DNA of 64,000 nucleotides from Catellatospora sp. KI3 (GCF_029948125.1 NZ_JASAMB010000028.1:1-64000); one strand, 5' to 3'. Positions 26,664 through 34,753 are shown, counted from the stretch's first letter. Translations and numbers: made by a program. Notes: a model not told the origin generated them from the sequence alone.

Positions 26664-27398
26664 ATGTCCAGCGCTCCGAAGACCACCGTCGTCGTGCCGA
26701 CGTTCAACGAGCGGGACAACCTGCCCAAGTTGGTCGAGCTGCTCGCGGCGCTGAAGATCCCGAACCTGGGTGTCCTGGTCGTCGACGACAACTCGCCGGA
26801 CGGCACCGGCGAGGTCGCGGACAAGCTCGCCGTGGACGGGCCGATCCCGGTCAGCGTGCTGCACCGCACCGAGAAGAACGGCCTCGGCCGGGCGTATGTG
26901 GCGGGCATGACGCGCGCGCTGGACGAGGGCGCCGACATCGTGATCCAGATGGACGCCGACCTGTCCCACCCGACCTCGGCCATCCCCGGCATGCTGGACA
27001 AGCTCGCCCATACCGACGCGGCGGTCGTGCTCGGCTCGCGCTACGTCCCCGGCGGCGCGCTGGCCAGCGACTGGCCCTGGCACCGCAAGGCGCTGTCGGC
27101 CTGGGCCAACTTCTACGTGAACGCGATCCTGCAGCTCAAGGTCAAGGACGCCACCGCGGGCTTCAAGGCGTGGCACGCCGACACCCTGCGCGCGATCGAC
27201 GTCGCGTCGGTGCAGAGCAACGGCTACGCGTTCCAGGTGGAGATGAACTACCGCGTCGTGCGGCAGGGCATGCGCATCGCCGAGGTGCCGATCAAGTTCG
27301 AGGAGCGCGCCGAGGGCGTCTCCAAGATGAGCCTCGGCGTCCAGGTCGAGTCCGCGATGGTCCCCTGGAAGCTCCGCTTCGGCAAGAACCCCCACTGA
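26664..27398 (+). CDS. Polyprenol monophosphomannose synthase (GT2)
   Basis: 244 residues from the ATG at 26664, preceded by AAAGGTGA (26654-26661); a GTG at 26658 overlaps that site. It transfers mannose from GDP-mannose to polyprenyl phosphate at the inner membrane face. GT2 motifs are VVVPTFNERDNL, VVDDNSPDGTGE and the metal-binding QMDADLSHP. Later come LGSRYVPGG and the C-terminal EVPIKFEERAEGVSKMS. It lacks the transmembrane or N-acyltransferase domains fused to Ppm1 in some mycobacteria. Its product is the donor for GT-C mannosyltransferases such as the candidate at 4576-6150. Confidence 0.93.
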   Translation: MSSAPKTTVVVPTFNERDNLPKLVELLAALKIPNLGVLVVDDNSPDGTGEVADKLAVDGPIPVSVLHRTEKNGLGRAYVAGMTRALDEGADIVIQMDADLSHPTSAIPGMLDKLAHTDAAVVLGSRYVPGGALASDWPWHRKALSAWANFYVNAILQLKVKDATAGFKAWHADTLRAIDVASVQSNGYAFQVEMNYRVVRQGMRIAEVPIKFEERAEGVSKMSLGVQVESAMVPWKLRFGKNPH

Positions 27399-27411
27399 CC
27401 GGTCCCGCCCC

Positions 27412-27440
27412 GCGCCCCCACCCCGTTCGGGTGGGGGCGC
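27412..27440 (+). terminator. Terminator after polyprenol-phosphomannose synthase
   Basis: GCGCCCCCACCC (27412-27423) pairs perfectly with GGGTGGGGGCGC (27429-27440) around a 5-base loop, followed by TCCTGTTT. It lies 14 bases past the stop. Confidence 0.85.
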
Positions 27441-27453
27441 TCCTGTTTCGGCG

Positions 27454-27515
27454 TGCGGTTTCGGGGAAAGTGCACGAATCTTGGCCGCGATTGCTGCACT
27501 TTCCCCGAAACTGCA
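27454..27515. repeat. R3-family intergenic hairpin, copy 1
   Basis: 21-base arms (27454-27474, 27495-27515) with one mismatch, containing GTTTCGGGGAAAGTGCA, and a 20-base loop beginning CGAATCTTGGCC. It lies between convergent genes. Related copies are at 41004-41067 and 49822-49881. Confidence 0.9.
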
Positions 27516-27564
27516 CCCTCCGGCGCGGGCGCGGGCGCGGGCGCGTCGGGGCGCGTGGGGTGCG

Positions 27565-28008
27565 TCAGGGTGTGGCGGTGAGGTTGGTGTGGGCGCGGCG
27601 GAGCAGGGCGTTGAACTGGGTCAGCTCGGCGGGGGAGAAGTCGGCGAACATCCGGCCGACGGTGCGGGCGAAGATCGGTGGCACGTGCGGCAGCAGCGCG
27701 CGTCCGGCCGGGGTCAGCTCGATGACCACCGCCCGGCGGTCTGCCACGTGCGGGGCGCGGCGCAGCAGGCCCTTGCCTTCCAGCCGGTCGACCAGCCGGG
27801 TCATGCCCGCGGTGTCGGTGCCCAGGTCCTCGCGCAGGCTGCTCGGCGTGACCGGGCCGCCGGCGGCGTGCGTGAGCAGGGCCGCCTGCTGGGTGGTCAG
27901 GTCGTGCTGCGCCAGCTGGCGGTCCAGCAGGTTGGTGAGCTCCCGGGAGACCTGGTGCAGCATGGAGCCGCCACCGAGCGCGGCGAAGTCGGGCATGGGT
28001 TTGTCCAT
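27565..28008 (-). CDS. MarR-family transcriptional regulator
   Basis: 147 residues, normal MarR length. N-terminal dimerisation helix, then a winged helix-turn-helix: LTTQQAALLTHAAG, PVTPSSLREDLGTDTAGMTRLVDRLEGKGLLRRAPHVADRRAVVIELTPAGRALL (about 38-105), followed by a C-terminal dimerisation helix. The DRR motif of the wing is intact. It lies alone and divergent from the amylase, with a dyad containing GCTGTC/GACAGC in its own upstream region, fitting autoregulation. The ligand and any target gene other than itself are unknown. Confidence 0.92.
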   Translation of the reverse strand: MDKPMPDFAALGGGSMLHQVSRELTNLLDRQLAQHDLTTQQAALLTHAAGGPVTPSSLREDLGTDTAGMTRLVDRLEGKGLLRRAPHVADRRAVVIELTPAGRALLPHVPPIFARTVGRMFADFSPAELTQFNALLRRAHTNLTATP

Positions 28009-28017
28009 ACCGTCACT

Positions 28018-28053
28018 TTAGCTGTCACAACTGTTGCTGTCACGACAGCTAAA
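28018..28053. promoter_or_regulatory. Putative MarR autoregulatory operator
   Basis: TTAGCTGTC (28018-28026) is the exact complement of GACAGCTAA (28044-28052), and an internal tighter dyad GCTGTC-ac-GACAGC occupies 28036-28049. These lie 10-45 bases upstream of the MarR start, the usual position for a self-repressing MarR dimer. Confidence 0.55.
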
Positions 28054-28119
28054 CCCGCGCGCCGCGCCGACAGCGGCACCACCCCGCGGCACCACCCCGG
28101 CACCACCCGCCCCACCCTC

Positions 28120-28200
28120 GGCTTTTCATAGACGTTGGCCTATCGCGTCGAGTTTGATCTCGATCCAGTCGATGTAATGGGCCGGCGTCCATGAAAGGCC
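28120..28200. repeat. R1-family hairpin, diverged copy
   Basis: Imperfect 24-base arms (28120-28143, 28177-28200) containing GACGTTGGCCTAT on the left. The relationship to the TAGATAGGCC hairpins is visible only in the GGCCTAT portion. Unlike other copies it lies between divergent genes, upstream of the amylase promoter. Confidence 0.55.
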
Positions 28201-28235
28201 GGGGGTGTGGCGGGGGCCGTGGCGCAGTGGAGTAG

Positions 28236-28249
28236 TGAAAGGTCTTTCA
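28236..28249. promoter_or_regulatory. Putative amylase operator, distal
   Basis: TGAAAG-gt-CTTTCA, a perfect 6-base inverted repeat about 47 bases upstream of the proposed -35 element. It shares the TGAAA/TTTCA half-sites with the proximal dyad at 28313-28328. Confidence 0.5.
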
Positions 28250-28282
28250 TCTGCTTTGGCGTGCCAGTTCGATATTCACACG

Positions 28283-28311
28283 TTGACCGGGCGGCAAGCC
28301 GATTGTAACTT
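28283..28311 (+). promoter_or_regulatory. Putative amylase promoter
   Basis: TTGACC (28283-28288) and TAACTT (28306-28311) with a 17-base spacer. The -35 match is good and the -10 match is weak. The proximal operator begins two bases after the -10. Confidence 0.5.
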
Positions 28312-28312
28312 T

Positions 28313-28328
28313 GCTGAAAGATTTCAGC
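28313..28328 (+). promoter_or_regulatory. Putative amylase operator, proximal
   Basis: GCTGAAA-ga-TTTCAGC, a perfect 7-base inverted repeat immediately after the predicted -10. Position and CG-flanked half-sites resemble a LacI-family (MalR-like) repressor site, so expression is probably maltodextrin- or starch-responsive. The regulator is not in the window. Confidence 0.6.
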
Positions 28329-28357
28329 GAGGTTTCCATCGTGTATGGAGTGTCCCC

Positions 28358-29800
28358 ATGAGACGACGCAGGCTCCTCCCTCTGGCGCTGTCGGCGGTCC
28401 TGGCCGCGACTGCCGTCACCGGCGTCACCAGCGCCCCCGCCGCGGCCGCCCCCTCCGGCACCAAGGACGTGATCGTCCAGCTCTTCGAGTGGAACTGGCC
28501 TTCGGTCGCCGCCGAGTGCACCAACTTCCTCGGCCCGCGCGGCTACGGCTACGTGCAGGTCTCCCCGCCCCAGGAGCACGCGACCGGCCAGCAGTGGTGG
28601 GTGGCGTACCAGCCGGTCAGCTACAAGATCGAATCCCGCAAGGGCACCCGGGCCCAGTTCCAGTCGATGGTCACCACCTGCCACAACGCGGGCGTGAAGG
28701 TGATCGTCGACGCCGTGGTCAACCACATGACCGGCGTCGGCTCGGGCACCGGCTGGGCGGGCTCGACCTACACCTCGTACACATACCCGGGCATCTACCA
28801 GACGCAGGACTTCCACCACTGCGGGCGCAACGGCAACGACGACATCGTCAACTACAACGACCGGTACGAGGTGCAGAACTGCGAGCTGGCCAACCTGGCC
28901 GACCTCAAGACCGAGAGCGACTACGTCCGCACGAAGATCGCCGGTTACCTCAACGACCTGCTCACCCTCGGCGTGGACGGGTTCCGGCTGGACGCCAGCA
29001 AGCACATGCCCGCCGCCGACATCGCCGCCATCAAGGCCAAGCTGTCGCGCAGCGCGTACATCGTGCAGGAGGTCATCTTCGGGGCCGGTGAGCCGATCCT
29101 GCCGACCGAGTACACCGGCAACGGCGACGTGCACGAGTTCCGGTACGGCAAGGACCTGGGCCGGGTGTTCCGGTACGAGAAGCTGGCCTACCTGAACAAC
29201 TTCGGCGAGCCGTGGGGCTACATCTCCACGTCCAAGGCGGTCGTGTTCACCGACAACCACGACACCCAGCGCGACGGCGGCGACATCCTCACCTACAAGG
29301 ACAACGGGATCTACGCGCTGGCCAACGCGTTCATGCTGGCCTGGCCGTACGGCTCGCCCGCGGTGATGAGCAGCTACGAGTTCAGCAACCGCGACCAGGG
29401 TCCGCCGTCCAACAGCGCCGGCAAGACGAACAACTCGACCTGCTTCACCGGCGGCTGGCGCTGCGAGCACCGCTGGCAGGTCATCGCGAACATGGTCGCC
29501 TTCCACAACGCGGTCAAGGGCACCACCGTCGTCAACTGGTACGACAACGGCAGCAACCACATCGCGTTCGGTCGCAACGGCAAGGGCTACCTGACCATCA
29601 ACGACGAGGACGGCGCGGTCAACGGGCGCTCGTACCACACGAACGTGCCCGCCGGACGCTACTGCGACGTCATCCACGGCGACTACACGGGCAGCGCCTG
29701 CACCGGCCCGGTGATCACGGTCGACGCGAACGGCTGGTTCGTCGCCAACGTCGCCGCACACGACGCGATCGCGATCCACGTCGGCGCGAAGATCGGATAG
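28358..29800 (+). CDS. Secreted alpha-amylase (GH13)
   Basis: 480 residues. The ATG at 28358 has GGAG 7 bases upstream. Signal peptide about 1-31 (ending AAAA), then the compact Streptomyces-type amylase catalytic barrel. Conserved GH13 regions are VIVDAVVNHM, GFRLDASKH with nucleophile D212, QEVIF with acid Glu238, and FTDNHDTQ with D302. A C-terminal beta domain ends at residue 480. There is no starch-binding CBM20 module, so it is shorter than many streptomycete amylases. It hydrolyses internal alpha-1,4 bonds of starch outside the cell. Two TGAAA-type dyads flank its promoter. Confidence 0.96.
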   Translation: MRRRRLLPLALSAVLAATAVTGVTSAPAAAAPSGTKDVIVQLFEWNWPSVAAECTNFLGPRGYGYVQVSPPQEHATGQQWWVAYQPVSYKIESRKGTRAQFQSMVTTCHNAGVKVIVDAVVNHMTGVGSGTGWAGSTYTSYTYPGIYQTQDFHHCGRNGNDDIVNYNDRYEVQNCELANLADLKTESDYVRTKIAGYLNDLLTLGVDGFRLDASKHMPAADIAAIKAKLSRSAYIVQEVIFGAGEPILPTEYTGNGDVHEFRYGKDLGRVFRYEKLAYLNNFGEPWGYISTSKAVVFTDNHDTQRDGGDILTYKDNGIYALANAFMLAWPYGSPAVMSSYEFSNRDQGPPSNSAGKTNNSTCFTGGWRCEHRWQVIANMVAFHNAVKGTTVVNWYDNGSNHIAFGRNGKGYLTINDEDGAVNGRSYHTNVPAGRYCDVIHGDYTGSACTGPVITVDANGWFVANVAAHDAIAIHVGAKIG

Positions 29801-29822
29801 AACCTCCGATAACGGTACGAAC

Positions 29823-29854
29823 ACGCGCCCCGGCTCTCCCCGGCCGGGGCGCGT
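29823..29854 (+). terminator. Terminator after the amylase gene
   Basis: ACGCGCCCCGG (29823-29833) pairs with CCGGGGCGCGT (29844-29854) around a 10-base loop, 23 bases past the amylase stop and before the DUF2236 start. Confidence 0.8.
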
Positions 29855-29868
29855 GGCACTCTGGGGTG

Positions 29869-30735
29869 ATGAGCGCCGTCAGCACGGGCCTGCGCCCCGC
29901 CGTGGACGAGAGCTGCGACGTGGGCCTGTTCGGGCCGGATTCGGTCACCTGGCGCGTGCACGCCGAGCCGATCCTGTACGTCGCGGGCGTACGCTCCCTG
30001 TTCCTCCAGGCCCTGCACCCGCGCGCGATCGCCGGGGTGGTGCAGAACTCGAACTACAAGACCGACCCGTGGGGCCGCCTGATCCGCACCGCGCAGTACG
30101 TCGGCACTGTGATCTTCGGGACCACCGCGCAGGCCAGGGCGGCCGGGCGGCGGGTGCGAGGGCTGCACGCGCGGATGCGGGCGGTCGATCCGCGTACCGG
30201 TGAGCGGTTCCGCATCGACGAGCCGGAGCTGCTGCGCTGGGTGCACGTGACCGAGGTGGAGTCGTTCGTGGGCACCGCCCGGCGGGCCGGGTTGGAGCTG
30301 ACCGAGGCCGAGGTGGACCGCTACTACACCGAGCAGCGGGCGGCAGCCGCGCTGATCGGACTCGACCCGGACACCGTCCCGGGCACCGCCGCCGAGGTGG
30401 CCGCCTACTACCGGTCCATGCGCCCGGCCCTGAGGATGACCAGGGAGTGCGCGGACACGCTGCGCTTCCTGATGATCCCGCCGCTGCCCTGGCACCTGGG
30501 CCTGACCCCGGCCCGGCTGCTGTACACCGGCGTCGCGGCGACCGCGTTCGCCCTGCAGCCACCGTGGGCCCGCCGCATCTACGGCAGCATCGCCCTGCCC
30601 ACCACGGACGTCTCCGCCTCGATCTCGGTCCGCGCCCTGCGCCTGGCCGCCAACGCCCTGCCCCAGCGCCTCCTGCGCGGCCCCATCTACCGTGACGCGC
30701 TGCGCCGGGCGGCCGCCGCCGCGTCCGCGACGTGA
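29869..30735 (+). CDS. DUF2236 (MpaB/latex-clearing-like) oxygenase-family protein
   Basis: 288 residues. The ATG at 29869 has GGGG just upstream. Family hallmarks: GPDSVTWRVHAEPILYVAGVRSLFLQALHPRAIAGV near the N terminus (conserved R and H-P), WGRLIRTAQYVGTVIFGT, WVHVTEVESF, and a helical C-terminal half. Members related to rubber oxygenase Lcp and mycophenolic-acid enzyme MpaB bind haem b through conserved histidines; whether this one does is not shown. It is probably a soluble or peripheral oxygenase of unknown substrate. It follows the amylase terminator and is closed by an R2 hairpin. Confidence 0.87.
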   Translation: MSAVSTGLRPAVDESCDVGLFGPDSVTWRVHAEPILYVAGVRSLFLQALHPRAIAGVVQNSNYKTDPWGRLIRTAQYVGTVIFGTTAQARAAGRRVRGLHARMRAVDPRTGERFRIDEPELLRWVHVTEVESFVGTARRAGLELTEAEVDRYYTEQRAAAALIGLDPDTVPGTAAEVAAYYRSMRPALRMTRECADTLRFLMIPPLPWHLGLTPARLLYTGVAATAFALQPPWARRIYGSIALPTTDVSASISVRALRLAANALPQRLLRGPIYRDALRRAAAAASAT

Positions 30736-30763
30736 CCACCCGCCGCCCCGCCCGCCACCACCG

Positions 30764-30814
30764 TTAAGAAGGGGCCCTTCTACTGCGGAATGCGATAAGA
30801 AGGGTCCCTTCCTT
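30764..30814. repeat. R2-family intergenic hairpin, copy 1
   Basis: Two GAAGGG-n-CCCTTC blocks surround a central GCGGAATGCGAT, forming one long hairpin between convergent genes. Related copies are at 33221-33269, 46648-46698 and 60548-60596. Confidence 0.88.
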
Positions 30815-30817
30815 GCC

Positions 30818-31468
30818 TCAGGTCCAGGCGGGGGAGGGGGGCTGGGATTGCTGGGCGGTGGGGGAGACTCGGGGGTCGGCGGCGTTGAAGGCCTCCCACC
30901 AGCGGATGCCCTCGGCGATGAAGGCGGTCAGGGGGACGGGGGAGCCGTCGGCGCGCTCGACCTCGAGCCGTTCGAAGCGGATGTCGCCCTCGATGCAGTA
31001 GCCGACGTCGCCGCCGGGCTCGGCGCGGCCGCACTCGCAGAACCAGTACAGGGTGTGCGTGTCGGGGCCGTCGGCGGGGCCGTTGGGGGAGGTCAGGGTG
31101 AAGCTGAGCTCCTCGGGCCAGTCGTGGGTGAGCTGCGGGTCGTCGACGAAGGTCCAGCCGTACATCGGGTTGGACCAGCCGACCGAGGCCAGGAACCGGT
31201 CCGCGTCGTCGGCGTCGGCCAGCGTGATCGCCCGGCCGTAGTCGCGGCTGTTGCTGCGGTCGGTGCGCAGCAGCACGCGCACCTGCGAGACGCCGGTGAA
31301 GATGAGGGCGCGGCGGGTGTCGGGGTCGGCGGGGCCCTCCTCCGGCAGTGCGAGCACGTGCAGGAGCAGCCGCACCGTGCGGCCGGGCCAGTAGACGCGC
31401 AGCCCGACCACGTCGGCCTCGTTCAGCGCGGTGTTGAGGCCCGCCACGACGGATCGATCCTGGAGCAT
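30818..31468 (-). CDS. Hypothetical protein with Cys cluster
   Basis: 216 residues from the ATG at 31468; a GTG at 31474 is possible. No family is recognised. It looks soluble and acidic: beta-rich N-terminal half (VVGLRVYWPGRTVRLLLHVLALP), a central DADDADRFLASVGW segment, then LYWFCECGRAEPGGDVGYCIEGDI with three cysteines and a His upstream, and a C-terminal amphipathic region with WWEAF. The Cys spacing C-x-C-x11-C could be a metal site but lacks an obvious fourth ligand. It is convergent with DUF2236 and divergent from the VOC gene. Base composition matches the surroundings. Confidence 0.78.
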   Translation of the reverse strand: MLQDRSVVAGLNTALNEADVVGLRVYWPGRTVRLLLHVLALPEEGPADPDTRRALIFTGVSQVRVLLRTDRSNSRDYGRAITLADADDADRFLASVGWSNPMYGWTFVDDPQLTHDWPEELSFTLTSPNGPADGPDTHTLYWFCECGRAEPGGDVGYCIEGDIRFERLEVERADGSPVPLTAFIAEGIRWWEAFNAADPRVSPTAQQSQPPSPAWT

Positions 31469-31605
31469 GGCCACATCATCGCGCGACAGTGACGTTCGCG
31501 CATGGACCGATCGACCCCCTCGACACTACACCTGGCCGAACGGCGGGGTAACGGTGGCGCGGCGGACCTCTCGCCGCGGAGCCGATCTAGCCCTAAGGTG
31601 TCGAC

Positions 31606-32367
31606 ATGCGAGTTAGGGGATACGCGCCTGCCACGCCGTGCTGGGCGGAGTACGCCGCAGCCGACGTCGCCGGGGCGACGGCGTTCTACGCGGCCATGTT
31701 CGGGTGGGAGCCGGGGGAGGTGTTCTCGCTGGACGGCCGGGCTGTGGCGGGGATCAGACCGGGTGTGCCCGGACGGCCCTCCGCCTGGCTCGAGTACATC
31801 TCGGTGCCCAGCGTCGACGACGCGGCGCAGACGGTGGCCGGTGCCGGCGGGACCGTGCTGATGCCGCCCACCGACTTCGGGCCGCGCGGCCGCGCAGCGC
31901 TGTGCGCCGACGCCGAGGGCGCGGTTTTCGGGCTCTGGCAGAAGGGCGCCTTCGCCGGTGCCGAGCTCGCCAACGAGCCGGACACCCAGTGCTGGGCCGA
32001 GGTCGTCGCGCGCGACGAGAGCGCGGCGGTGTCGTTCTACGGCAAGGCGTTCAACTGGTACGAGCGCAAGGGCGAGATCGTCGAGGGTGTGCCGTACATC
32101 GAGTGGCTGGTGGAGAGCCGGACGGTCGGCGGGCTGTCGGTGATGGACGGTCGCTACCCGCTGGACGCGCCCGCGCACTGGCGGGTCACCTTCGAGGTCA
32201 GCGACTGCGCCCGCGCGGTCGCCCGCTGCGAGGAGCTGGGCGGCCGGGTGCTGACCGGGCCGCTGGAGATGCCGGTGGGCAACTACGCGATGCTCAGCGA
32301 TCCACAGGGCGGCATGTTCGCGATCATCGAGCTGTCGGAGCTGGTGCTGGAGACGATGGGCCGCTGA
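31606..32367 (+). CDS. Two-domain VOC (glyoxalase/bleomycin-resistance) protein
   Basis: 253 residues made of two vicinal-oxygen-chelate domains (about 8-120 and 125-250). Each begins with a CWAE-V/Y-x3-D-x2-A-x2-FY strand-helix (CWAEYAAADVAGATAFYAAMFGW and CWAEVVARDESAAVSFYGKAFNW are internal duplicates) and ends in a DxxG-x-hydrophobic strand (DAEGAVFGLW, DPQGGMFAII). The family includes metal-dependent dioxygenases, glyoxalases and drug-binding proteins. The specific role is unknown. AAGG lies about 8 bases before the ATG. Its stop overlaps the start of the TPR gene (TGATG), so the two are translationally coupled. Confidence 0.9.
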   Translation: MRVRGYAPATPCWAEYAAADVAGATAFYAAMFGWEPGEVFSLDGRAVAGIRPGVPGRPSAWLEYISVPSVDDAAQTVAGAGGTVLMPPTDFGPRGRAALCADAEGAVFGLWQKGAFAGAELANEPDTQCWAEVVARDESAAVSFYGKAFNWYERKGEIVEGVPYIEWLVESRTVGGLSVMDGRYPLDAPAHWRVTFEVSDCARAVARCEELGGRVLTGPLEMPVGNYAMLSDPQGGMFAIIELSELVLETMGR

Positions 32368-33218
32368 TGGGCGACCGGCTGCGGGGGCTGTGGGACTTCG
32401 CCGATCTCGACACGACCTGGCGGCGGCTGTCGGCCCGGCTGGAGGCCGAGCCGGGCGACACCGGCCGGGCCGAGGTGCTGACGCAGCTCGCGCGGGTGCA
32501 CGGGCTGCGCGGCGAGTTCGGTGCCGGGGACGGGCTGCTGGACCGGGCGGAGCTGCTGGCCGGGTCGGTGCCGGTGGTGCGGGCCCGGGCGCTGCTGGAG
32601 CGCGGGCGGCTGCGGCGCAGCGGCGGGGACGCCGCCGCGGCGCTGCCGCTGTTCCTGGCCGCGTACGAGGCCGCCCGCGCCGGCACCGACCCGTCCGCCG
32701 AGTTCGTGGCGGTCGACGCGGCCCACATGGTCGCGCTGGCGCAGCCCGAGGGCGCGGACCGGCGCGCGTGGACCGGGACGGCGCTGGAGCTGGCCCGGTC
32801 CTCGGCCGACCCGGAGGTGCGCCGCTGGCAGGGCTCGCTGCTCAACAACCTGGGCTGGGACCTGCTGGACGGCGGTGAGCCCGAACCGGCGCTGGCGGCG
32901 TTCCGGCAGGCGCTCGCGGTGCGCCAGGCCCACCCCGACCAGCCCGCCCAGGTGCCGATCGCGCGGTACGCCGTGGCCAGGGCGCTGCGCCTGCTGGACC
33001 GGCCCGCCGAGGCGCTGCCGGAGCTGGAGCTGGCCGTGGCCGAGTCCGCGGCACCGGACGGCTGGCTGTTCGAGGAGCTGGCTCTGTCGTACGCCGCAGC
33101 GGGTCGCCCGGACGACGCGGCCGCACCGGCCCGGACGGCGCTGGAGCTGCTGCCCGGGTGCGACCCGTCGTTCGCCACCGACCCCGCCCGCCGCGCCGCC
33201 CTCACCCACCTGGCTTGA
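32367..33218 (+). CDS. Tetratricopeptide-repeat protein
   Basis: 283 residues, all alpha. Helical pairs of TPR type are visible: ARVHGLRGEFGAGDGLLDRAELL, LGWDLLDGGEPEPALAAFRQAL, YAVARALRLLDRPAEALPELELA and LALSYAAAGRPDDAAAPARTALELL. No catalytic domain, signal or membrane segment is present, so it is probably a cytoplasmic scaffold. It starts inside the stop of the VOC gene (overlap at 32367), so the two products are made together and may interact. Very high Ala/Leu content is normal for such repeats in this genome. The transcript ends at the R2 hairpin that follows. Confidence 0.85.
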   Translation: MGDRLRGLWDFADLDTTWRRLSARLEAEPGDTGRAEVLTQLARVHGLRGEFGAGDGLLDRAELLAGSVPVVRARALLERGRLRRSGGDAAAALPLFLAAYEAARAGTDPSAEFVAVDAAHMVALAQPEGADRRAWTGTALELARSSADPEVRRWQGSLLNNLGWDLLDGGEPEPALAAFRQALAVRQAHPDQPAQVPIARYAVARALRLLDRPAEALPELELAVAESAAPDGWLFEELALSYAAAGRPDDAAAPARTALELLPGCDPSFATDPARRAALTHLA

Positions 33219-33220
33219 GC

Positions 33221-33269
33221 AAGGAAGGGGCCCTTCTTATCGCTTTGCGAGGTGGAAGGGCCCCTTCCC
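33221..33269. repeat. R2-family intergenic hairpin, copy 2
   Basis: GGAAGGGGCCCTTC and GGAAGGGCCCCTTCC blocks around TATCGCTTTGCGA, three bases after the TPR stop and seven before the convergent phosphatase stop. It almost certainly serves as a bidirectional terminator. Confidence 0.9.
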
Positions 33270-33275
33270 AACCTC

Positions 33276-34001
33276 TCAGGCGGCGGTGCGCAGGCGGGTG
33301 CGCAGGGCGGTGATCTCGGCGGAGGTCAGGCCCGAGCTGAGCAGGTAGGCCTCGATCGAGCCGTGGAGCCGGCGCAGGTCGGCGAGGAACACCAGCATCG
33401 CCTCGGCGGGGGTGCTGGCCAGGTACGGCTCCAGCGGCAGCTTGCCGGGCCGGTGCCGGTCGCGCCAGGCCAGGAACCGGGCGGTGCCCTGCTCGGTGCG
33501 GTGGTAGTCGGCGGCGATGTCGGCGTCGGCGACCCCGCACAGCGCCAGCACCAGGGCGACCACGACGCCGGTGCGGTCGCGGCCGCCCCAGCAGTGCACC
33601 ACCGCCGGGCCGCAGTCGGGGTCGGCCAGGATCCGCACCGCGGTCGCGATGTCGGCGGCGGCGTGCACCGCCGCCTCGTGGTAGCGCTCGGTCAGGAACG
33701 CGGCCACGCCGTCGGCCGGGGAGTAGTCCTCGTGCCGCCACATGGGGTTGTTCAGCGGCACGTTGTGCCAGCGCTCGCACGACCACTGCGGCGCCCGGCC
33801 GTAGCGGTCCAGCTCCACCTGCTTGCGCAGGTCGATGACGGTACGGATGCCCAGCGCCGCATACGCCGCCCGGTCGGACTCGGCCAGGTCGCACAGCGCG
33901 TCGGAGCGGTAGAGCAGCCCCGACCGCACCGCCGCGCCGTCGGTGGTGGCCACCCCGCCCGCGTCGCGGAAGTTGAAGACGGTGCCCGCGAAGTCCAGCA
34001 T
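33276..34001 (-). CDS. Tyrosine-protein phosphatase, paralogue B
   Basis: 241 residues from the ATG at 34001. N-terminal FNFRDAGG is the usual start of this DSP/PTP-like family (Tyr_phosphatase_3). The catalytic P-loop is VVHCWGGRDRTGVV (HC-x4-DRTG), where Cys is the nucleophile and Arg binds phosphate. C-terminal TPAEAMLVFLADL and GSIEAYLLSSGL match mycobacterial PtpB-like enzymes, which dephosphorylate phosphotyrosine, phosphoserine and phosphoinositides. There is no signal peptide. It lies 8 bases downstream of a close paralogue and the two are surely cotranscribed. Confidence 0.92.
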   Translation of the reverse strand: MLDFAGTVFNFRDAGGVATTDGAAVRSGLLYRSDALCDLAESDRAAYAALGIRTVIDLRKQVELDRYGRAPQWSCERWHNVPLNNPMWRHEDYSPADGVAAFLTERYHEAAVHAAADIATAVRILADPDCGPAVVHCWGGRDRTGVVVALVLALCGVADADIAADYHRTEQGTARFLAWRDRHRPGKLPLEPYLASTPAEAMLVFLADLRRLHGSIEAYLLSSGLTSAEITALRTRLRTAA

Positions 34002-34009
34002 CCCGGCGC

Positions 34010-34753
34010 TCAACGCAGCAGCCGCTCGCGCAGCATGCCGATCCGCTCCCGGTGCAGCCCGGAGCCGACCAGGTACTCCTGCACCGACCCGTACCGCTGC
34101 CGCAGCTCGCGCAGCGTGAGCAGCATCGCCTCGGCCGGGGTCTGCTGGTAGACCACCGGGGTCGGCACGTTCGCCTGGTCGGGGTGGGTCTGGATGAACC
34201 AGCGGGTGAACGCGGCCTCGCTGCGGCCGGTCAGCGCGTAGTCCTGGGCGATCTCCTCGTCGGCGACCCCGAGCAGGTCCAGCGTGAGCGCGACGATCAG
34301 GCCGGTGCGGTCCTTGCCCGCCAGGCAGTGCACCACGGTCGGTCCGTTGTCTGCGTCGGTGAGCATCCCGATCACCCGGGCGATGTCGGCCCGCCCGTGG
34401 TGGGCCAGCTCCAGGTAGCGTTCGGCCAGCCAGCGGGCCACGCCCGTCTCGGCGGTGTAGGTGCTGTGATCCCACAGCGGGTGCTCCAGGTGGTTGTGCC
34501 GCCACACCACCCCGGTCCACTCCGGCACCCGCCCGTAGGAGGCGACCTCGGTGGGGCGGCGCAGGTCGATCACGGTGCGGACGCGCAGCGCCCCGAACGA
34601 GTCCCGGTCGGCCTCCACCAGGCGGCTCAGGTTGTCCGACCGGTACACGGTGCCCGACCGGACCACGGCCCCGTCGGCGGCGGGCAGCCCGCCCAGATCA
34701 CGGAAGTTGAAGACGGCGGTGAACATGATGCTGCGGTCGGGCACGATCGTCAC
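34010..34753 (-). CDS. Tyrosine-protein phosphatase, paralogue A
   Basis: 247 residues. The GTG at 34753 has a GTAGGGG ribosome site, and an ATG at 34726 is possible. It shares the architecture of its neighbour throughout: FNFRDLGGLPAADGAVVRSG near the start, P-loop VVHCLAGKDRTGLI, and TPAEAMLLTLRELRQRYGSVQEYLVGSGL at the C terminus. The pair is a tandem duplication. P-loop residues x2-x4 differ (LAGK here, WGGR in the partner), which may alter substrate preference. Substrates could be host-independent phospho-signalling or phosphoinositides; nothing in the neighbourhood decides. Confidence 0.92.
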   Translation of the reverse strand: MTIVPDRSIMFTAVFNFRDLGGLPAADGAVVRSGTVYRSDNLSRLVEADRDSFGALRVRTVIDLRRPTEVASYGRVPEWTGVVWRHNHLEHPLWDHSTYTAETGVARWLAERYLELAHHGRADIARVIGMLTDADNGPTVVHCLAGKDRTGLIVALTLDLLGVADEEIAQDYALTGRSEAAFTRWFIQTHPDQANVPTPVVYQQTPAEAMLLTLRELRQRYGSVQEYLVGSGLHRERIGMLRERLLR

